From positions 372,001-436,000 of the forward strand of contig NZ_JAPPRC010000005.1 in the NCBI RefSeq assembly GCF_026672425.1: a DNA stretch of 64,000 bases, read 5' to 3'. The translations under genes were made by a program, and so were the position numbers. Shown piece after piece: positions 39,275 to 49,000 of the stretch (within the stretch, counting starts at the first letter, position 1; each line of letters begins with the position of its first letter). The notes under the pieces are model-generated. The model was not told the origin of the DNA, did no database searches, and was given only the letters and a program-made list of their open reading frames with translations. The DNA is from Pannonibacter sp. SL95. Lineage in GTDB: Bacteria; Pseudomonadota; Alphaproteobacteria; Rhizobiales; Stappiaceae.

Positions 39275-41893
39275 ATGGCAAACAAGATGCTGATCGACGC
39301 GGCACACCCGGAGGAAACCCGGGTTGTCGTGGTCCGTGGCAATCGGGTTGAAGAATTCGACTTCGAGGCAGCTAATCGCAAGCAACTGCGCGGAAATATC
39401 TACCTGGCCAAGGTGACGCGTGTCGAGCCGTCCCTGCAGGCCGCCTTTGTCGAGTATGGCGGCAACCGGCATGGCTTCCTCGCCTTCAGCGAAATCCATC
39501 CGGACTACTACCAGATCCCGATGGCCGACCGGCAGGCGCTGATCGACGACGAACGCGCCGAAGACGAACGCCGTGAAGCCGCAGAGCGTGCCGCCCAGGC
39601 GCGCAAGAGCAGTGAAGCCGAAACCAGCGACGACGAAAACGACGGTGATAGCGACGGCGACGGCGATCACGACAATGATCGCCATGGCGACGACGACGCG
39701 GACCATGTCGAATCCGTTGGCGCTGAAGACGCCATGGAAGAAGTGCCGGAGCGCCGCATGCGCCAGCGCCGGCAGTACAAGATCCAGGAAGTGATCAAGC
39801 GCCGCCAGGTGCTGCTGGTCCAGGTCGTCAAGGAAGAGCGCGGCAACAAGGGCGCGGCCCTCACGACCTATCTGTCGCTCGCCGGCCGCTACTCGGTTCT
39901 CATGCCGAACACCGGTCGCGGTGGCGGCATTTCCCGCAAGATCACCCAGCCGACCGACCGCAAGCGCCTGAAGAAGATCGCTTCGGAGCTGGATGTGCCG
40001 GAGGGCATGGGCGTCATCCTGCGCACTGCAGGTGCCAGCCGCACCAAGGCCGAGATCAAGCGCGACTTCGAATATCTGATGCGCCTGTGGGAGAACGTGC
40101 GCGACCTGACGCTGAAGTCGTCGGCGCCCTGCCTCGTTTATGAGGAAGGCAGCCTGATCAAGCGCTCGATCCGCGACCTCTACAACAAGGACATCGACGA
40201 GGTTCTCGTCGCCGGCGAGGAAGGCTATCGCGAGGCCAAGGACTTCATGCGCATGCTCATGCCGAGCCATGCCAAGAACGTCCAGCCCTACCGCGATGCC
40301 ACGCCGATCTTCACCCGTTTCGGCGTCGAGCCGCAGCTTGACGCGATGTTCTCGCCGCAGGTCACCCTGCGTTCGGGCGGCTACATCGTCATCAACCAGA
40401 CCGAAGCGCTGGTGTCGATCGACGTGAACTCGGGCAAGTCGACGCGCGAGCACAACATCGAGGACACCGCCCTCCAGACAAACCTTGAAGCCGCCGAGGA
40501 GATCACCCGTCAGTTGCGCCTGCGCGATCTGGCCGGTCTCATCGTCATCGACTTCATCGACATGGAGGAGAACAAGAACAACCGGTCCGTCGAGCGCAAG
40601 CTCAAGGATTGCCTGAAGAACGACCGCGCCCGTATCCAGGTCGGCCGCATCTCGCACTTCGGCCTGCTGGAAATGTCGCGTCAGCGCATCCGCACCGGTG
40701 TTCTGGAAAGCTCGACCACCGTCTGCCCGCATTGCCATGGCACCGGCATGATCCGCTCCGTGGAGTCGGTTGCGCTGCATGTGCTGCGGTCGCTGGAAGA
40801 CTTCCTGCTGAAGGGCGTGACGCACAACATCATCGTGCGCACGAACACCTCCGTCGCGCTCTACATCCTCAACCAGAAGCGCAAGCACCTCGGTGACCTC
40901 GAAGCCCGTTTCGGCCTCGAGATTTCCATCCAGGCGGAAGATATCGGGCATGGCCAGCATTATGTGCTGGAGCGCTCGACGCTGATCGACCGCGAACGTA
41001 TCCCCCTGCCCGCGCCGACCATGGTGCAGCCGCACATGATCGTCATGGACGAGATTGACGACGTGGTCGAGGAGATCGAGGAAGAGGAAGACGAGGAAGA
41101 AGTCGCCGCACCGGCCGCCAAGCGCTCGCGTGGCGCGGAAGTGTCCGAGGATGGCGAGAGCGAAGGCGAACGCAACCGCCGCCGCCGCCGCCGCAAGCGC
41201 CGGCGCGGTCCGGATGCTGGCCAGGCTGACGGCGCGTCCGAAGGCCGTGGCGAGACTGGTGCTCCGCAGGCCGGCGGTGAGGCTTCCGGCTCCGCTGATG
41301 GCGAGAGTGACGAAGACGGCGAAGGCGAAGAGGGCGGTGACGAACAGTCCGGCCTCGGCGCTGACGGCGAAACCAAGCGCAAGCGCCGCCGGGGCCGCCG
41401 TGGCGGTCGTCGTGGCCGCCGCAATGGCGATCGCGAAGGTGACACCGGCGAAGACGGTCAGTCCGAGGAAGGTTCCGCTGACGAAGAGCGGTCTGCCGAG
41501 AGCCATTCCGCTGACAGCGAAGCCGATGCGGGTGACCAGTCCGGCGATCAGGCTGACACCGTGATCGTCGGCGCCGCCGATGTCGCTCCGGCCGAGGTTG
41601 CTCCTGTCGAGCCGGTTGCCGCTGAGACCGCGCCTGAGCAGGACAGCGTCCGCCCTGCAGCCGCCGATGAAACGGTCACTGAAGCTCCGGCTGAAGCCGC
41701 CGCTCCTGAAGAGCCTGCCCCTGTCGCAGCTGCGCCTGCTGCAGAGCCCGCAGCCGTGGAAGAGCCCGTTGTTCCGGCCAAGCCGCGTGCCCCGCTGACA
41801 CCTGTCGTGACCAGCGAAGGCAATGGCGATGACGACGGCGACGACGACAAGCCGAAGCGGTCCGGCTGGTGGCAGCGCCGCTCGTTCTTCTGA
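39275..41893 (+). CDS. rne: ribonuclease E/G
   Basis: The 872-residue endoribonuclease begins the decay and processing of most RNAs and scaffolds the degradosome. The S1 domain (about residues 36-200) is interrupted by a very acidic insert at about 105-155, a known alphaproteobacterial feature. The catalytic core has VSIDVNSGKSTREHNIEDTA and the zinc-link CPHCHGTG. The C-terminal ~300 residues alternate acidic stretches with Arg-rich blocks (RNRRRRRRKRRR, KRKRRRGRRGG) that bind RNA. The start MANKMLIDAAHPEETRVVVV follows GGAG by about 10 bases. Confidence 0.96.
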   Translation: MANKMLIDAAHPEETRVVVVRGNRVEEFDFEAANRKQLRGNIYLAKVTRVEPSLQAAFVEYGGNRHGFLAFSEIHPDYYQIPMADRQALIDDERAEDERREAAERAAQARKSSEAETSDDENDGDSDGDGDHDNDRHGDDDADHVESVGAEDAMEEVPERRMRQRRQYKIQEVIKRRQVLLVQVVKEERGNKGAALTTYLSLAGRYSVLMPNTGRGGGISRKITQPTDRKRLKKIASELDVPEGMGVILRTAGASRTKAEIKRDFEYLMRLWENVRDLTLKSSAPCLVYEEGSLIKRSIRDLYNKDIDEVLVAGEEGYREAKDFMRMLMPSHAKNVQPYRDATPIFTRFGVEPQLDAMFSPQVTLRSGGYIVINQTEALVSIDVNSGKSTREHNIEDTALQTNLEAAEEITRQLRLRDLAGLIVIDFIDMEENKNNRSVERKLKDCLKNDRARIQVGRISHFGLLEMSRQRIRTGVLESSTTVCPHCHGTGMIRSVESVALHVLRSLEDFLLKGVTHNIIVRTNTSVALYILNQKRKHLGDLEARFGLEISIQAEDIGHGQHYVLERSTLIDRERIPLPAPTMVQPHMIVMDEIDDVVEEIEEEEDEEEVAAPAAKRSRGAEVSEDGESEGERNRRRRRRKRRRGPDAGQADGASEGRGETGAPQAGGEASGSADGESDEDGEGEEGGDEQSGLGADGETKRKRRRGRRGGRRGRRNGDREGDTGEDGQSEEGSADEERSAESHSADSEADAGDQSGDQADTVIVGAADVAPAEVAPVEPVAAETAPEQDSVRPAAADETVTEAPAEAAAPEEPAPVAAAPAAEPAAVEEPVVPAKPRAPLTPVVTSEGNGDDDGDDDKPKRSGWWQRRSFF

Positions 41894-41916
41894 GCCGCTG
41901 CAAACGATCAAGACTG

Positions 41917-41950
41917 AAAACACCTCCGGGATCCGTCCCGGAGGTGTTTT
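41917..41950. terminator. bidirectional terminator between rne and the caspase-like gene
   Basis: AAAACACCTCCGGGA and TCCCGGAGGTGTTTT form a perfect 15-bp stem with loop TCCG. A and T runs on both sides fit termination of both convergent genes. Confidence 0.95.
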
Positions 41951-41965
41951 CGTTTCACCGGCCCG

Positions 41966-42778
41966 TCACGGGCACACGACACCATTCTGCAAACCGCACT
42001 GGAAGAAGCCGGTGCCGCCGGTGTTCCACTGGATCAGCAGCCCGTAATTGTGGCTCTCGCCAATGGGATAGACAGGAGCGTTGAGAAACTTGTCCTGCAC
42101 CGCCAGACGAAAGACATCGAGCGAAGCCATATCGGCGTTGCCGGTGTAGGTCTGGCAGGCCGCCTGCCATGTCATACCGCTGTCGACGTAGTTCTGGGTC
42201 GTCCAGACAGTCATGATGTTGCCGACAACCGCCGCAAACTGGTTGCCTGGCAGCAGCCCGGCGCCATAGCGATTTTCGGCGTCGGCCACGTTCGGATTGC
42301 CATTGCCAACCAGTTGGCAAGCCCCCTGCGGCCCATACAGCGCCGGGATCTGGTTGCCATAAAGGGCATTGGTCTGCGCCAGCACCGTGTTGGCACCGCT
42401 CGCGGTGTTGCAACTGTCAAAATACACCGTTGCCGGCAGGGACGGATGCGCGGCCAGGAGATTTGCAGCGAACTGGGCCTTGGCGAAAGGGCCGACATAA
42501 TCCGCGTTTCCATGCGAGACGACATACACGTTCTGCCGCGTGTCCAGGGCTACAGCCGTGTTCATCGGCACCACCGCGTTCGTGTCGTCGCGCATGTAGA
42601 ACACGTCATTCGCGCCATAGCGCCGCGAAACCCACAACGTGTCGATTGCATCGCGCGGGTTGTCGCAGATCGCCGAGGTCATGACGACGGCGCCATCCGC
42701 AAGCGCGGCGGAGAGTTGAGCAAGGGTCAGCACTGCGCCGCAGATAAGGCGTTTGAGAACCGGAAAGCGGATTGGCAT
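41966..42778 (-). CDS. secreted protein with caspase-like (clan CD) His/Cys motifs
   Basis: The 270-residue product has a Sec signal peptide (about residues 1-27, ending AALADG). Two motifs, NVYVVSHGNADYVGP with His89-Gly90 and TVYFDSCNTASGAN with Cys123, have the hydrophobic strand plus His-Gly and Asp-Ser-Cys pattern seen in clan CD cysteine proteases, C80-type and CHAT domains. The rest is Asn/Gly-rich with further Cys that could form disulfides in the periplasm. I do not know a named family. The start MPIRFPVLKRLICGAV follows GGGAGATTGCC; upstream ATGs add Arg-rich sequence. Confidence 0.65.
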   Translation of the reverse strand: MPIRFPVLKRLICGAVLTLAQLSAALADGAVVMTSAICDNPRDAIDTLWVSRRYGANDVFYMRDDTNAVVPMNTAVALDTRQNVYVVSHGNADYVGPFAKAQFAANLLAAHPSLPATVYFDSCNTASGANTVLAQTNALYGNQIPALYGPQGACQLVGNGNPNVADAENRYGAGLLPGNQFAAVVGNIMTVWTTQNYVDSGMTWQAACQTYTGNADMASLDVFRLAVQDKFLNAPVYPIGESHNYGLLIQWNTGGTGFFQCGLQNGVVCP

Positions 42779-42839
42779 GGCAATCTCCCGATGTTTGTCC
42801 ACACCGGGAGAGACGTTTGCGCCTGCGATCCGTGAGGTC

Positions 42840-44012
42840 TTACCCGCGCCGCTGCATCCAGATGGCGAGGCGATCCAGAGCCTCCGCAATATCCGCCGTC
42901 GCGCCGGCAAACGAAAACCGCATGAAGCTTGCGCCATGGACCGGATCGAAATCGGCCCCCGGCGTTGCCGCAATGCCCGCTTCGGTCAGCATCGAGCGGG
43001 TAAAGGCCAGGGAGTCATCACAGAACCCGCCGATGTCGGCATAGACGTAGAAGGCCCCATCAACAGGCAACAGGCGGTCGAAGCCGATGCGCGGCAGGCG
43101 CTCGAGCAGCATCGACCGGTTGGCCGCGTAGCCGGCCTTGACGAGTTCCAGCTCGGCTGTGGCATCAAACGCCGCCGTGGCGGCGATCTGGGACAATTCC
43201 GGCGGCGAGATGTAGAGCGACTGGGCAATCCGCTCGGCCGGGCGCATCAGGCACTCGGGCAGGATCATCCAGCCGATGCGCCAGCCGGTCATGCAATAGT
43301 ATTTCGAGAAGCTGTTGATCAGGATCACGTTGTCGGAGGTGGACAGTGCCGTCGCCTGCTGCCCCTCGTAGACGAGCCCGTGGTAGATCTCGTCGGAAAT
43401 GAACCAGATGCCCTCGCCCTCACAGTAAGAGACGAGTTCAGCCAGCGCCTCAGGGGTCATCATCGTGCCCGTCGGGTTGGCTGGGCTCGCGACAAGAACA
43501 CCCTTGACCGGTCCATTGGCGCGGGCGGCCTCGATCAGCTCGGGCGTCAGGCTCCATCGTGTTTCCGGCCCGACCTCGATCTCGACCGGCACGAGCCCAA
43601 GCGCGCGGATGATGTTGCGATAGGCCGTATAGCCTGGCGCCGTCAGCACGATCCGGTCGCCCGGATCAAACGCTGCCAGAAAGGCGAGGTTGAACCCGGC
43701 CGACGATCCGGTCGTGACCATCACGCGCGCTTCCGGCACATCGACGCCATAGGTGTCGAGGTAGTGACGCGAAATCCGCTTGCGCAGCGACTGGATGCCG
43801 GCCGCCTCGGTGTAGCCGAGCCTGCCACCTTCCAGCGCCTGTCGGGCGGCGTTCAGAACCAGTGCCGGAGCTGGCGCGCCCGGCTGCCCGACTTCCATGT
43901 GGATGATGCTGCGCCCCTCGGCCTCCAGCTTTCGCGCTGCGGCCAGAATGTCCATCGCGATGAACGGATCAACGGCACTGCGGCGGGACGCGGAGAGCTT
44001 GGGACTGGACAC
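42840..44012 (-). CDS. PLP-dependent aminotransferase, class I/II
   Basis: The ~390-residue enzyme has the fold-type I motifs: VMVTTGSSAGFNLAF, the Asn-Pro stretch SPANPTGTMM, ISDEIYHGLVY and the PLP lysine in NSFSKYYCMTGWRIGW. The substrate cannot be told; similar proteins include aspartate/tyrosine-type aminotransferases. I chose the GTG start (VSSPKLSASRRSAVDPF) because GAGG lies 8 bases upstream; an ATG 12 codons earlier, at 44048, has no ribosome site. It is divergent from the M48 protease gene. Confidence 0.88.
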   Translation of the reverse strand: MSSPKLSASRRSAVDPFIAMDILAAARKLEAEGRSIIHMEVGQPGAPAPALVLNAARQALEGGRLGYTEAAGIQSLRKRISRHYLDTYGVDVPEARVMVTTGSSAGFNLAFLAAFDPGDRIVLTAPGYTAYRNIIRALGLVPVEIEVGPETRWSLTPELIEAARANGPVKGVLVASPANPTGTMMTPEALAELVSYCEGEGIWFISDEIYHGLVYEGQQATALSTSDNVILINSFSKYYCMTGWRIGWMILPECLMRPAERIAQSLYISPPELSQIAATAAFDATAELELVKAGYAANRSMLLERLPRIGFDRLLPVDGAFYVYADIGGFCDDSLAFTRSMLTEAGIAATPGADFDPVHGASFMRFSFAGATADIAEALDRLAIWMQRRG

Positions 44013-44213
44013 GGCATAACCTCGAAGAACAGGAGGATCGGGACGCATGGCGCAGCTGGAAGGGCTGCGGACGTTTCCCTACTCCATCGCTGCCGCGCTG
44101 TCGCCCCATTCAATCAGTTGACTGGCGCTGAGAAGCGATACGGTTGACCTGCCAGCGGGGGCTGCCTACCCTTCCCTGACAAGGTTGCGCGAGGAAGACT
44201 GCCGACGGCGCGT

Positions 44214-45716
44214 GTGACAACGACCGCCGATACTGATCATGCAATGCAAGGTACGCCCGTGAGCGAGAAGACTGAGCTTTCCCCTGGTCGCACAGAAGGT
44301 TCGCTGGCCACATCCTGCCGCCGCCTGATTGCGCGAACACTGACCCGGACGTTGGCCCTGACGCTGTCTGGAGCGATGACCGCATCGCTGGCCATGACAG
44401 GCCTGTCCTCGCCTCTTCAGGCGCAGGGCGCCAAGATCCCGCTTGTGCGCGATGCAGAGACGGAAGAGCTGCTCCGGGACTACGCCCGGCCGATCTTCAA
44501 GGCGGCGGGCATCGACCAGGGTCAGGTCGAGATTATCTTGGTCAATGACAAGGATTTCAACGCCTTCGTACCCGACGCGCGGCGCATGTTCATCAACATC
44601 GGCGTCATCATGGACGCACAGACGCCGGGCGAGGTCATCGGCGTCATTGCCCATGAATCGGGCCATATCGCAGGCCGCCATCTGGTCCGCCTGCGCGAGG
44701 CGCTCGCCAATGCGCAGATCATGTCGGTGATCGGCATGGTTCTGGGCGCCGGCGCCGTCGTGGCGGGTGCGTCACAAGGGGCCGGCGGCATCGATGGCAG
44801 CGGTGCGGCCATGGCCCTCAGCGCGGGCAGCATCGGCCAGCGCTCGCTGCTCGCCTATCAGCGCGGCGAGGAGGCCGCCGCAGACAAGGCCGCGCTGAAA
44901 TACCTCGAAATGACCGGACAGTCGGCAAGAGGCATGCTCAAAACCTTCGAGCGCTTCGCCGACCAGCAGCTTGTCGCCTCGAAATACACCGACCCCTACG
45001 CCCTTAGCCACCCGATGGCGCGCGAGCGCTACGCCTCGCTCGAGGCTGCCGCGGCAAAGAGCAAGTACTTCGACAAGCCCGCCCCTCCGGCGCTTCAGGC
45101 CCGGCATGACATGGTGCGGGCGAAGCTGATCGCCTTCTCCAGCCACCCCAATGCGGTTGCCCGCGTTTATCCCAGTTCTGACACCAGCCTTCCGGCCCAG
45201 TACGCCCGCGCCATTGCGGCGATGCAGTCGCGCGGGCGCGGCGCGTTGAAGGACATCGATGCGCTGATCAAGCAACAGCCGGACAATCCGCATTTCCATG
45301 AGCTGAAGGGCCAAACCTTGCTCGAATCAGGCAAGCCGCGCGAGGCGATCCCCTCGTTCCAGCGCGCGCTGGCGTTGCGGCCGGACGAAGGCCAGTTCCA
45401 CATCTGGCTTGGCTATGCGCTGGTCGGAGCCAATGACAAGTCGCTGCTGCCGGAAGCCGAGCGCGTGCTGCGCGCCGGCCTGGTGCGGGATCCGAATTCA
45501 GGGATCGGCTACAGCCAGCTCGCCATCGCCTTGGGCCGCCAGGGCAAGCAGGCCGAGGCGGATGTTGCGACCGCACAGGGCCTGTCGATGTCCGGGGACT
45601 TCGAAGGCGCGCGGCGCTATGCCGCCCGGGCTCAAAAGAATTTGAAGCCGGGTTCACCGGCATGGCTGCAGGCTGATGATATTGTGGCGTATAAGCCGCC
45701 CAAGCTGGGACGCTGA
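44214..45716 (+). CDS. M48-family metalloprotease with C-terminal TPRs (BepA-like)
   Basis: The protein has up to 500 residues with a signal region ending near ALSGAMTASLAMTGLSSPLQAQG. The M48 domain has the zinc motif HESGH near residue 145 and the third ligand Glu in EEAAADKAALKYL. The C-terminal third holds TPR-like repeats (ALKDIDALIKQQPDNPHFHELKG, GKPREAIPSFQRALALRPDE). BepA-type enzymes assist or degrade outer-membrane proteins such as LptD. A GTG at 44214 and an ATG at 44244 are both possible starts. The DsbA-family gene follows after 51 bases, suggesting co-transcription for envelope quality control. Confidence 0.9.
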   Translation: MTTTADTDHAMQGTPVSEKTELSPGRTEGSLATSCRRLIARTLTRTLALTLSGAMTASLAMTGLSSPLQAQGAKIPLVRDAETEELLRDYARPIFKAAGIDQGQVEIILVNDKDFNAFVPDARRMFINIGVIMDAQTPGEVIGVIAHESGHIAGRHLVRLREALANAQIMSVIGMVLGAGAVVAGASQGAGGIDGSGAAMALSAGSIGQRSLLAYQRGEEAAADKAALKYLEMTGQSARGMLKTFERFADQQLVASKYTDPYALSHPMARERYASLEAAAAKSKYFDKPAPPALQARHDMVRAKLIAFSSHPNAVARVYPSSDTSLPAQYARAIAAMQSRGRGALKDIDALIKQQPDNPHFHELKGQTLLESGKPREAIPSFQRALALRPDEGQFHIWLGYALVGANDKSLLPEAERVLRAGLVRDPNSGIGYSQLAIALGRQGKQAEADVATAQGLSMSGDFEGARRYAARAQKNLKPGSPAWLQADDIVAYKPPKLGR

Positions 45717-45767
45717 ACCCTGCCCTTCTGTTGTCGGACCCTTGCCGGGTTCAGTCGGAGTTGACCC

Positions 45768-46541
45768 ATGAAACGCCTGCTTGCCGCCGCCGCTGCCTGT
45801 GCCCTCACCTGCGCAGTGACTTTCCTGCCTCTGCAGCCGTCACCCGCCCTGGCCCAGGACAAGCCGCTCGACAAGGCGGCCATCGAAGCCATCGTGAAGG
45901 ACTATCTCCTCAACAATCCGGAAGTGGTGCGCGACGCCCTCGTCGAACTTGATCGCCGCGAAAAGGCCGAGGCCGAAGCCGCCACCGCCAAGCTTGTCGG
46001 CGACAGTTCCGGCATCCTGTTCAACTCGACGCGGCAGGTGGTGCTTGGCAACCCGAAGGGCGATGTGACGCTGGTCGAGTTCTTTGACTACAACTGCGGC
46101 TACTGCAAGCGGGCCATGTCCGACATGGAGCGCCTGATCGAGGAAGACCCGAACCTGCGCGTTGTGCTGAAGGAATTCCCGGTGCTTGGCCAGGGCTCGA
46201 TCGAAGCCGCCCAGGTTGCCATCGCGGTCAACACGGTCGCCCCGGACAAGTACGGCGCCTTCCATTCGGCGCTGATGTCGAACCGTGGCAAGGCCGACCG
46301 GGCCATCGCCCTTGAAATGGCCAAGGACGCAGGCGTGCCGTCCAAGGATATCGAGGCAGCGATCCGTTCCGACGAGGTGCTTGCGACGCTCGAGGAGGTC
46401 TATGGTCTTGCCAACCAGCTCGGCCTGTCTGGGACCCCGGCCTATGTAATCGGCAATGAAGTGATCCCGGGCGCCGTCGGCTATGACACGCTGAAGACGG
46501 CAATCGCCTCGGTGCGCAAATGCGGCCAGTCGAGCTGCTGA
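45768..46541 (+). CDS. DsbA-family periplasmic thiol:disulfide oxidoreductase
   Basis: The 257-residue protein has a signal peptide (about residues 1-29, ending PALAQ), a short helical N-terminal region (KAAIEAIVKDYLLNNPEVV) and a thioredoxin-like domain with active site CGYC in DYNCGYCKRAM. The cis-Pro loop is GTPAYV. The helical N-terminal addition is typical of the alphaproteobacterial DsbA/Com1-like group. A C-terminal Cys pair (RKCGQSSC) is unusual. It lies downstream of the M48 protease gene. Confidence 0.92.
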   Translation: MKRLLAAAAACALTCAVTFLPLQPSPALAQDKPLDKAAIEAIVKDYLLNNPEVVRDALVELDRREKAEAEAATAKLVGDSSGILFNSTRQVVLGNPKGDVTLVEFFDYNCGYCKRAMSDMERLIEEDPNLRVVLKEFPVLGQGSIEAAQVAIAVNTVAPDKYGAFHSALMSNRGKADRAIALEMAKDAGVPSKDIEAAIRSDEVLATLEEVYGLANQLGLSGTPAYVIGNEVIPGAVGYDTLKTAIASVRKCGQSSC

Positions 46542-46585
46542 GCACCGCCACGGCGTCTTCTGGCAACTTTTCGTCAAGACTTCCT

Positions 46586-46621
46586 GGGGGCATGCGAACC
46601 ATGCCCCCGTTCGGGGCTTTT
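46586..46621 (+). terminator. two overlapping hairpins before aroQ, terminator-like
   Basis: GGGGGCATG (46586-46594) can pair with CATGCCCCC (46600-46608), while the overlapping GCCCC (46603-46607) can pair with GGGGC (46613-46617) followed by TTTT. The two folds exclude each other. The second is a short terminator after the DsbA-family gene. Confidence 0.55.
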
Positions 46622-46675
46622 CCTGACGGCCGCAAATCCCTATAAGAGGTCGGACTTCGCGGCCCTGGAGACGGA

Positions 46676-47116
46676 ATGCCCGCAACCCTGTTCATTCTGA
46701 ACGGCCCCAATCTCAATCGGCTCGGCACACGCGAGCCGGAGACCTATGGCCGGACCACGCTTGCGGATATCGAGGCCCAGTGCCGTGCGACTGGCGCGCG
46801 CCATGGCTTCGACATCGTCTTCCGCCAGTCCAACAGCGAAGGCACCCTGGTCGACTGGATCCAGGAGGCAGGCGACGTCGCGCGCGGCCTCATCATCAAT
46901 CCGGCGGCCTATACCCACACCTCGGTGGCCCTGCACGATGCGATCCGCACGGCGGCCATTCCGACGGTGGAAGTGCATCTGTCCAATGTCTTCGCCCGTG
47001 AGGCGTTCCGGCACCATTCCTATGTGTCGCCGGTCGCCCTGGGCGTGATCTGTGGCTTTGGCGCCAAGGGCTATGACCTGGCGATCGAGGCCCTGGCACA
47101 CAAGATCGGCGCTTGA
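46676..47116 (+). CDS. aroQ: 3-dehydroquinate dehydratase, type II
   Basis: The 146-residue dodecameric enzyme catalyses the third step of the shikimate pathway. It has [17 protein letters not shown] with the catalytic Tyr, the substrate loop [14 protein letters not shown], the [17 protein letters not shown] motif and the catalytic His of VEVHLSN. Length is normal. It precedes accB-accC, a conserved neighbourhood in alphaproteobacteria. Confidence 0.97.
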   Translation: MPATLFILNGPNLNRLGTREPETYGRTTLADIEAQCRATGARHGFDIVFRQSNSEGTLVDWIQEAGDVARGLIINPAAYTHTSVALHDAIRTAAIPTVEVHLSNVFAREAFRHHSYVSPVALGVICGFGAKGYDLAIEALAHKIGA

Positions 47117-47140
47117 CGCCAGAACCGAAAGAACTCCGTG

Positions 47141-47614
47141 ATGACCAAAGAAAACAACGGTTTCGATAAGAATCTCATCCGTGAGCTGGCACTTCTCCTC
47201 GACGAGACCAACCTGTCGGAGATCGAGCTGGAGCAGAAGGACTTCCGCATCCGCGTCGCCCGCCAGCTGCGCATCGAAGCGTCGGTCCCGACTTATGCTG
47301 CCGCAGCTCCCGTTGCCGCGCCGGTCGCAGCAGCCGCCCCGGTGGCTGCCGTCGCAGAAGTGGCTGACCCGGCCAAGCACCCGGGCGTCGTGCCCTCGCC
47401 GATGGTTGGTACCGCCTACCTGTCGCCGGAACCGGGCGCGCGCCCCTACATCGAAGTTGGCGAGCGCGTCAACGAAGGCCAGACGGTCCTGATCGTCGAG
47501 GCCATGAAGACCATGAACCAGATTCCGGCTCCGCGCAGCGGCGTGCTGAAGCAGGTCCTCGTCAAGGACGCGCAGCCGGTTGAATACGGCGAGCCGCTCT
47601 TCATCATCGAATAA
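47141..47614 (+). CDS. accB: biotin carboxyl carrier protein of acetyl-CoA carboxylase
   Basis: The 157-residue carrier has an N-terminal helical region ([24 protein letters not shown]), an Ala/Pro-rich flexible linker (about residues 50-75) and a C-terminal biotinyl domain with the biotin-attachment motif EAMKTMN. A GTG directly before the ATG could also start translation. It is 24 bases after aroQ and 11 bases before accC. Confidence 0.97.
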   Translation: MTKENNGFDKNLIRELALLLDETNLSEIELEQKDFRIRVARQLRIEASVPTYAAAAPVAAPVAAAAPVAAVAEVADPAKHPGVVPSPMVGTAYLSPEPGARPYIEVGERVNEGQTVLIVEAMKTMNQIPAPRSGVLKQVLVKDAQPVEYGEPLFIIE

Positions 47615-47625
47615 GGGGCGACCTC

Positions 47626-48972
47626 ATGTTCACCAAGATCCTGATCGCCAACCGCGGCGAGATTGCCCTCCGGGTGCTGCGCGCCTGCAAGGAGCTCGGC
47701 ATCTCGACGGTGGCGGTGCATTCGACGGCGGATGCCGACGCGATGCATGTGCGCCTTGCAGACGAGAGCGTCTGCATCGGCCCCGCCCCGGCACGCGACA
47801 GCTACCTCAACATCCCCTCGCTGCTCGCTGCCTGCGAGATCACCGGTGCGGATGCGGTGCACCCCGGCTACGGTTTCCTCTCGGAAAACGCCCGCTTTGC
47901 CGAGATCCTCGAAGCGCACAACATCACCTTCATCGGCCCGACGTCGGAACACATCCGCATCATGGGCGACAAGATCGAGGCCAAGCAGACTGCCAAACGC
48001 CTCGGCATTCCGGTGGTGCCCGGGTCTGATGGCGCCGTCGGCCCCAAGGACGACGCCCACGCCATCGCCCGCGAGATCGGTTTCCCGGTGCTCGTGAAGG
48101 CTGCTGCCGGTGGTGGTGGCCGCGGCATGAAGGTCGCCCTCACCGAAGCCGATCTCGACAACGCGCTGGCCACCGCTCGCGCCGAAGCCAAGGCTGCGTT
48201 TGGTGATGATGCTCTCTACATGGAGAAGTATCTCGCCAAGCCGCGCCACATCGAGATCCAGGTTCTCGGCGATGGGCAGGGCAATGCCATCCATCTGGGC
48301 GAACGCGACTGCTCGCTGCAGCGCCGCCACCAGAAGGTGCTGGAAGAGGCCCCGTCCCCGTCCCTTAACGCTGGCCAGCGTGCCCAGATCGGCGAGATCG
48401 TCGCCGATGCCATGCGCAAGCTGAAGTACCGCGGTGTCGGCACGATCGAGTTCCTCTACGAGGACGGCGAGTTCTACTTCATCGAGATGAACACCCGTCT
48501 GCAGGTGGAGCATCCGGTGACCGAAATGATCACCGGCATTGACCTCGTCAACGAGCAGATCCGCATCGCCGCCGGCGGCACCCTTGGCCTGCGCCAGGAA
48601 GACGTGCTGTTCGAAGGTCATGCCATCGAGTGCCGCATCAATGCAGAAAACCCGCGCACCTTCGCCCCGTCGCCGGGCATGATCACCTACTACCACCCGC
48701 CCGGCGGGCTTGGTGTGCGCGTCGATTCCGGCGTCTATCAGGGCTACAAGATCCCGCCCTACTACGACAGCCTGATCGGCAAGCTGATCGTGCATGGCCG
48801 CAACCGCGTCGAATGCATGATGCGCCTGCGCCGCTGCCTCGACGAATTCGTCGTGGACGGTGTGCAGACGACGATCCCGCTGTTCCGCGAACTGGTCGAC
48901 AACCAGGACATCGCCAACGGCCAGTATGATATTCACTGGCTGGAGAAGTATCTGGCAGAGGACAAGGCCTGA
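47626..48972 (+). CDS. accC: acetyl-CoA carboxylase, biotin carboxylase subunit
   Basis: The 448-residue ATP-grasp enzyme carboxylates the biotin on AccB. It starts [21 protein letters not shown], has the glycine-rich ATP loop [11 protein letters not shown], the [16 protein letters not shown] strand and the metal-site motif [16 protein letters not shown]. Length is normal. accB precedes it by 11 bases and aat follows by 28, in one operon. Confidence 0.98.
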   Translation: MFTKILIANRGEIALRVLRACKELGISTVAVHSTADADAMHVRLADESVCIGPAPARDSYLNIPSLLAACEITGADAVHPGYGFLSENARFAEILEAHNITFIGPTSEHIRIMGDKIEAKQTAKRLGIPVVPGSDGAVGPKDDAHAIAREIGFPVLVKAAAGGGGRGMKVALTEADLDNALATARAEAKAAFGDDALYMEKYLAKPRHIEIQVLGDGQGNAIHLGERDCSLQRRHQKVLEEAPSPSLNAGQRAQIGEIVADAMRKLKYRGVGTIEFLYEDGEFYFIEMNTRLQVEHPVTEMITGIDLVNEQIRIAAGGTLGLRQEDVLFEGHAIECRINAENPRTFAPSPGMITYYHPPGGLGVRVDSGVYQGYKIPPYYDSLIGKLIVHGRNRVECMMRLRRCLDEFVVDGVQTTIPLFRELVDNQDIANGQYDIHWLEKYLAEDKA

Positions 48973-49000
48973 ACGGGGGCCTGAGGCCCCGGAAACGGTC

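Noticed and set aside
42779-42973. Longer N-terminus for the caspase-like protein
   Set aside because: The added 65 residues are Arg-rich and would bury the clear signal peptide that begins at MPIRFPVLKR after a good ribosome site.
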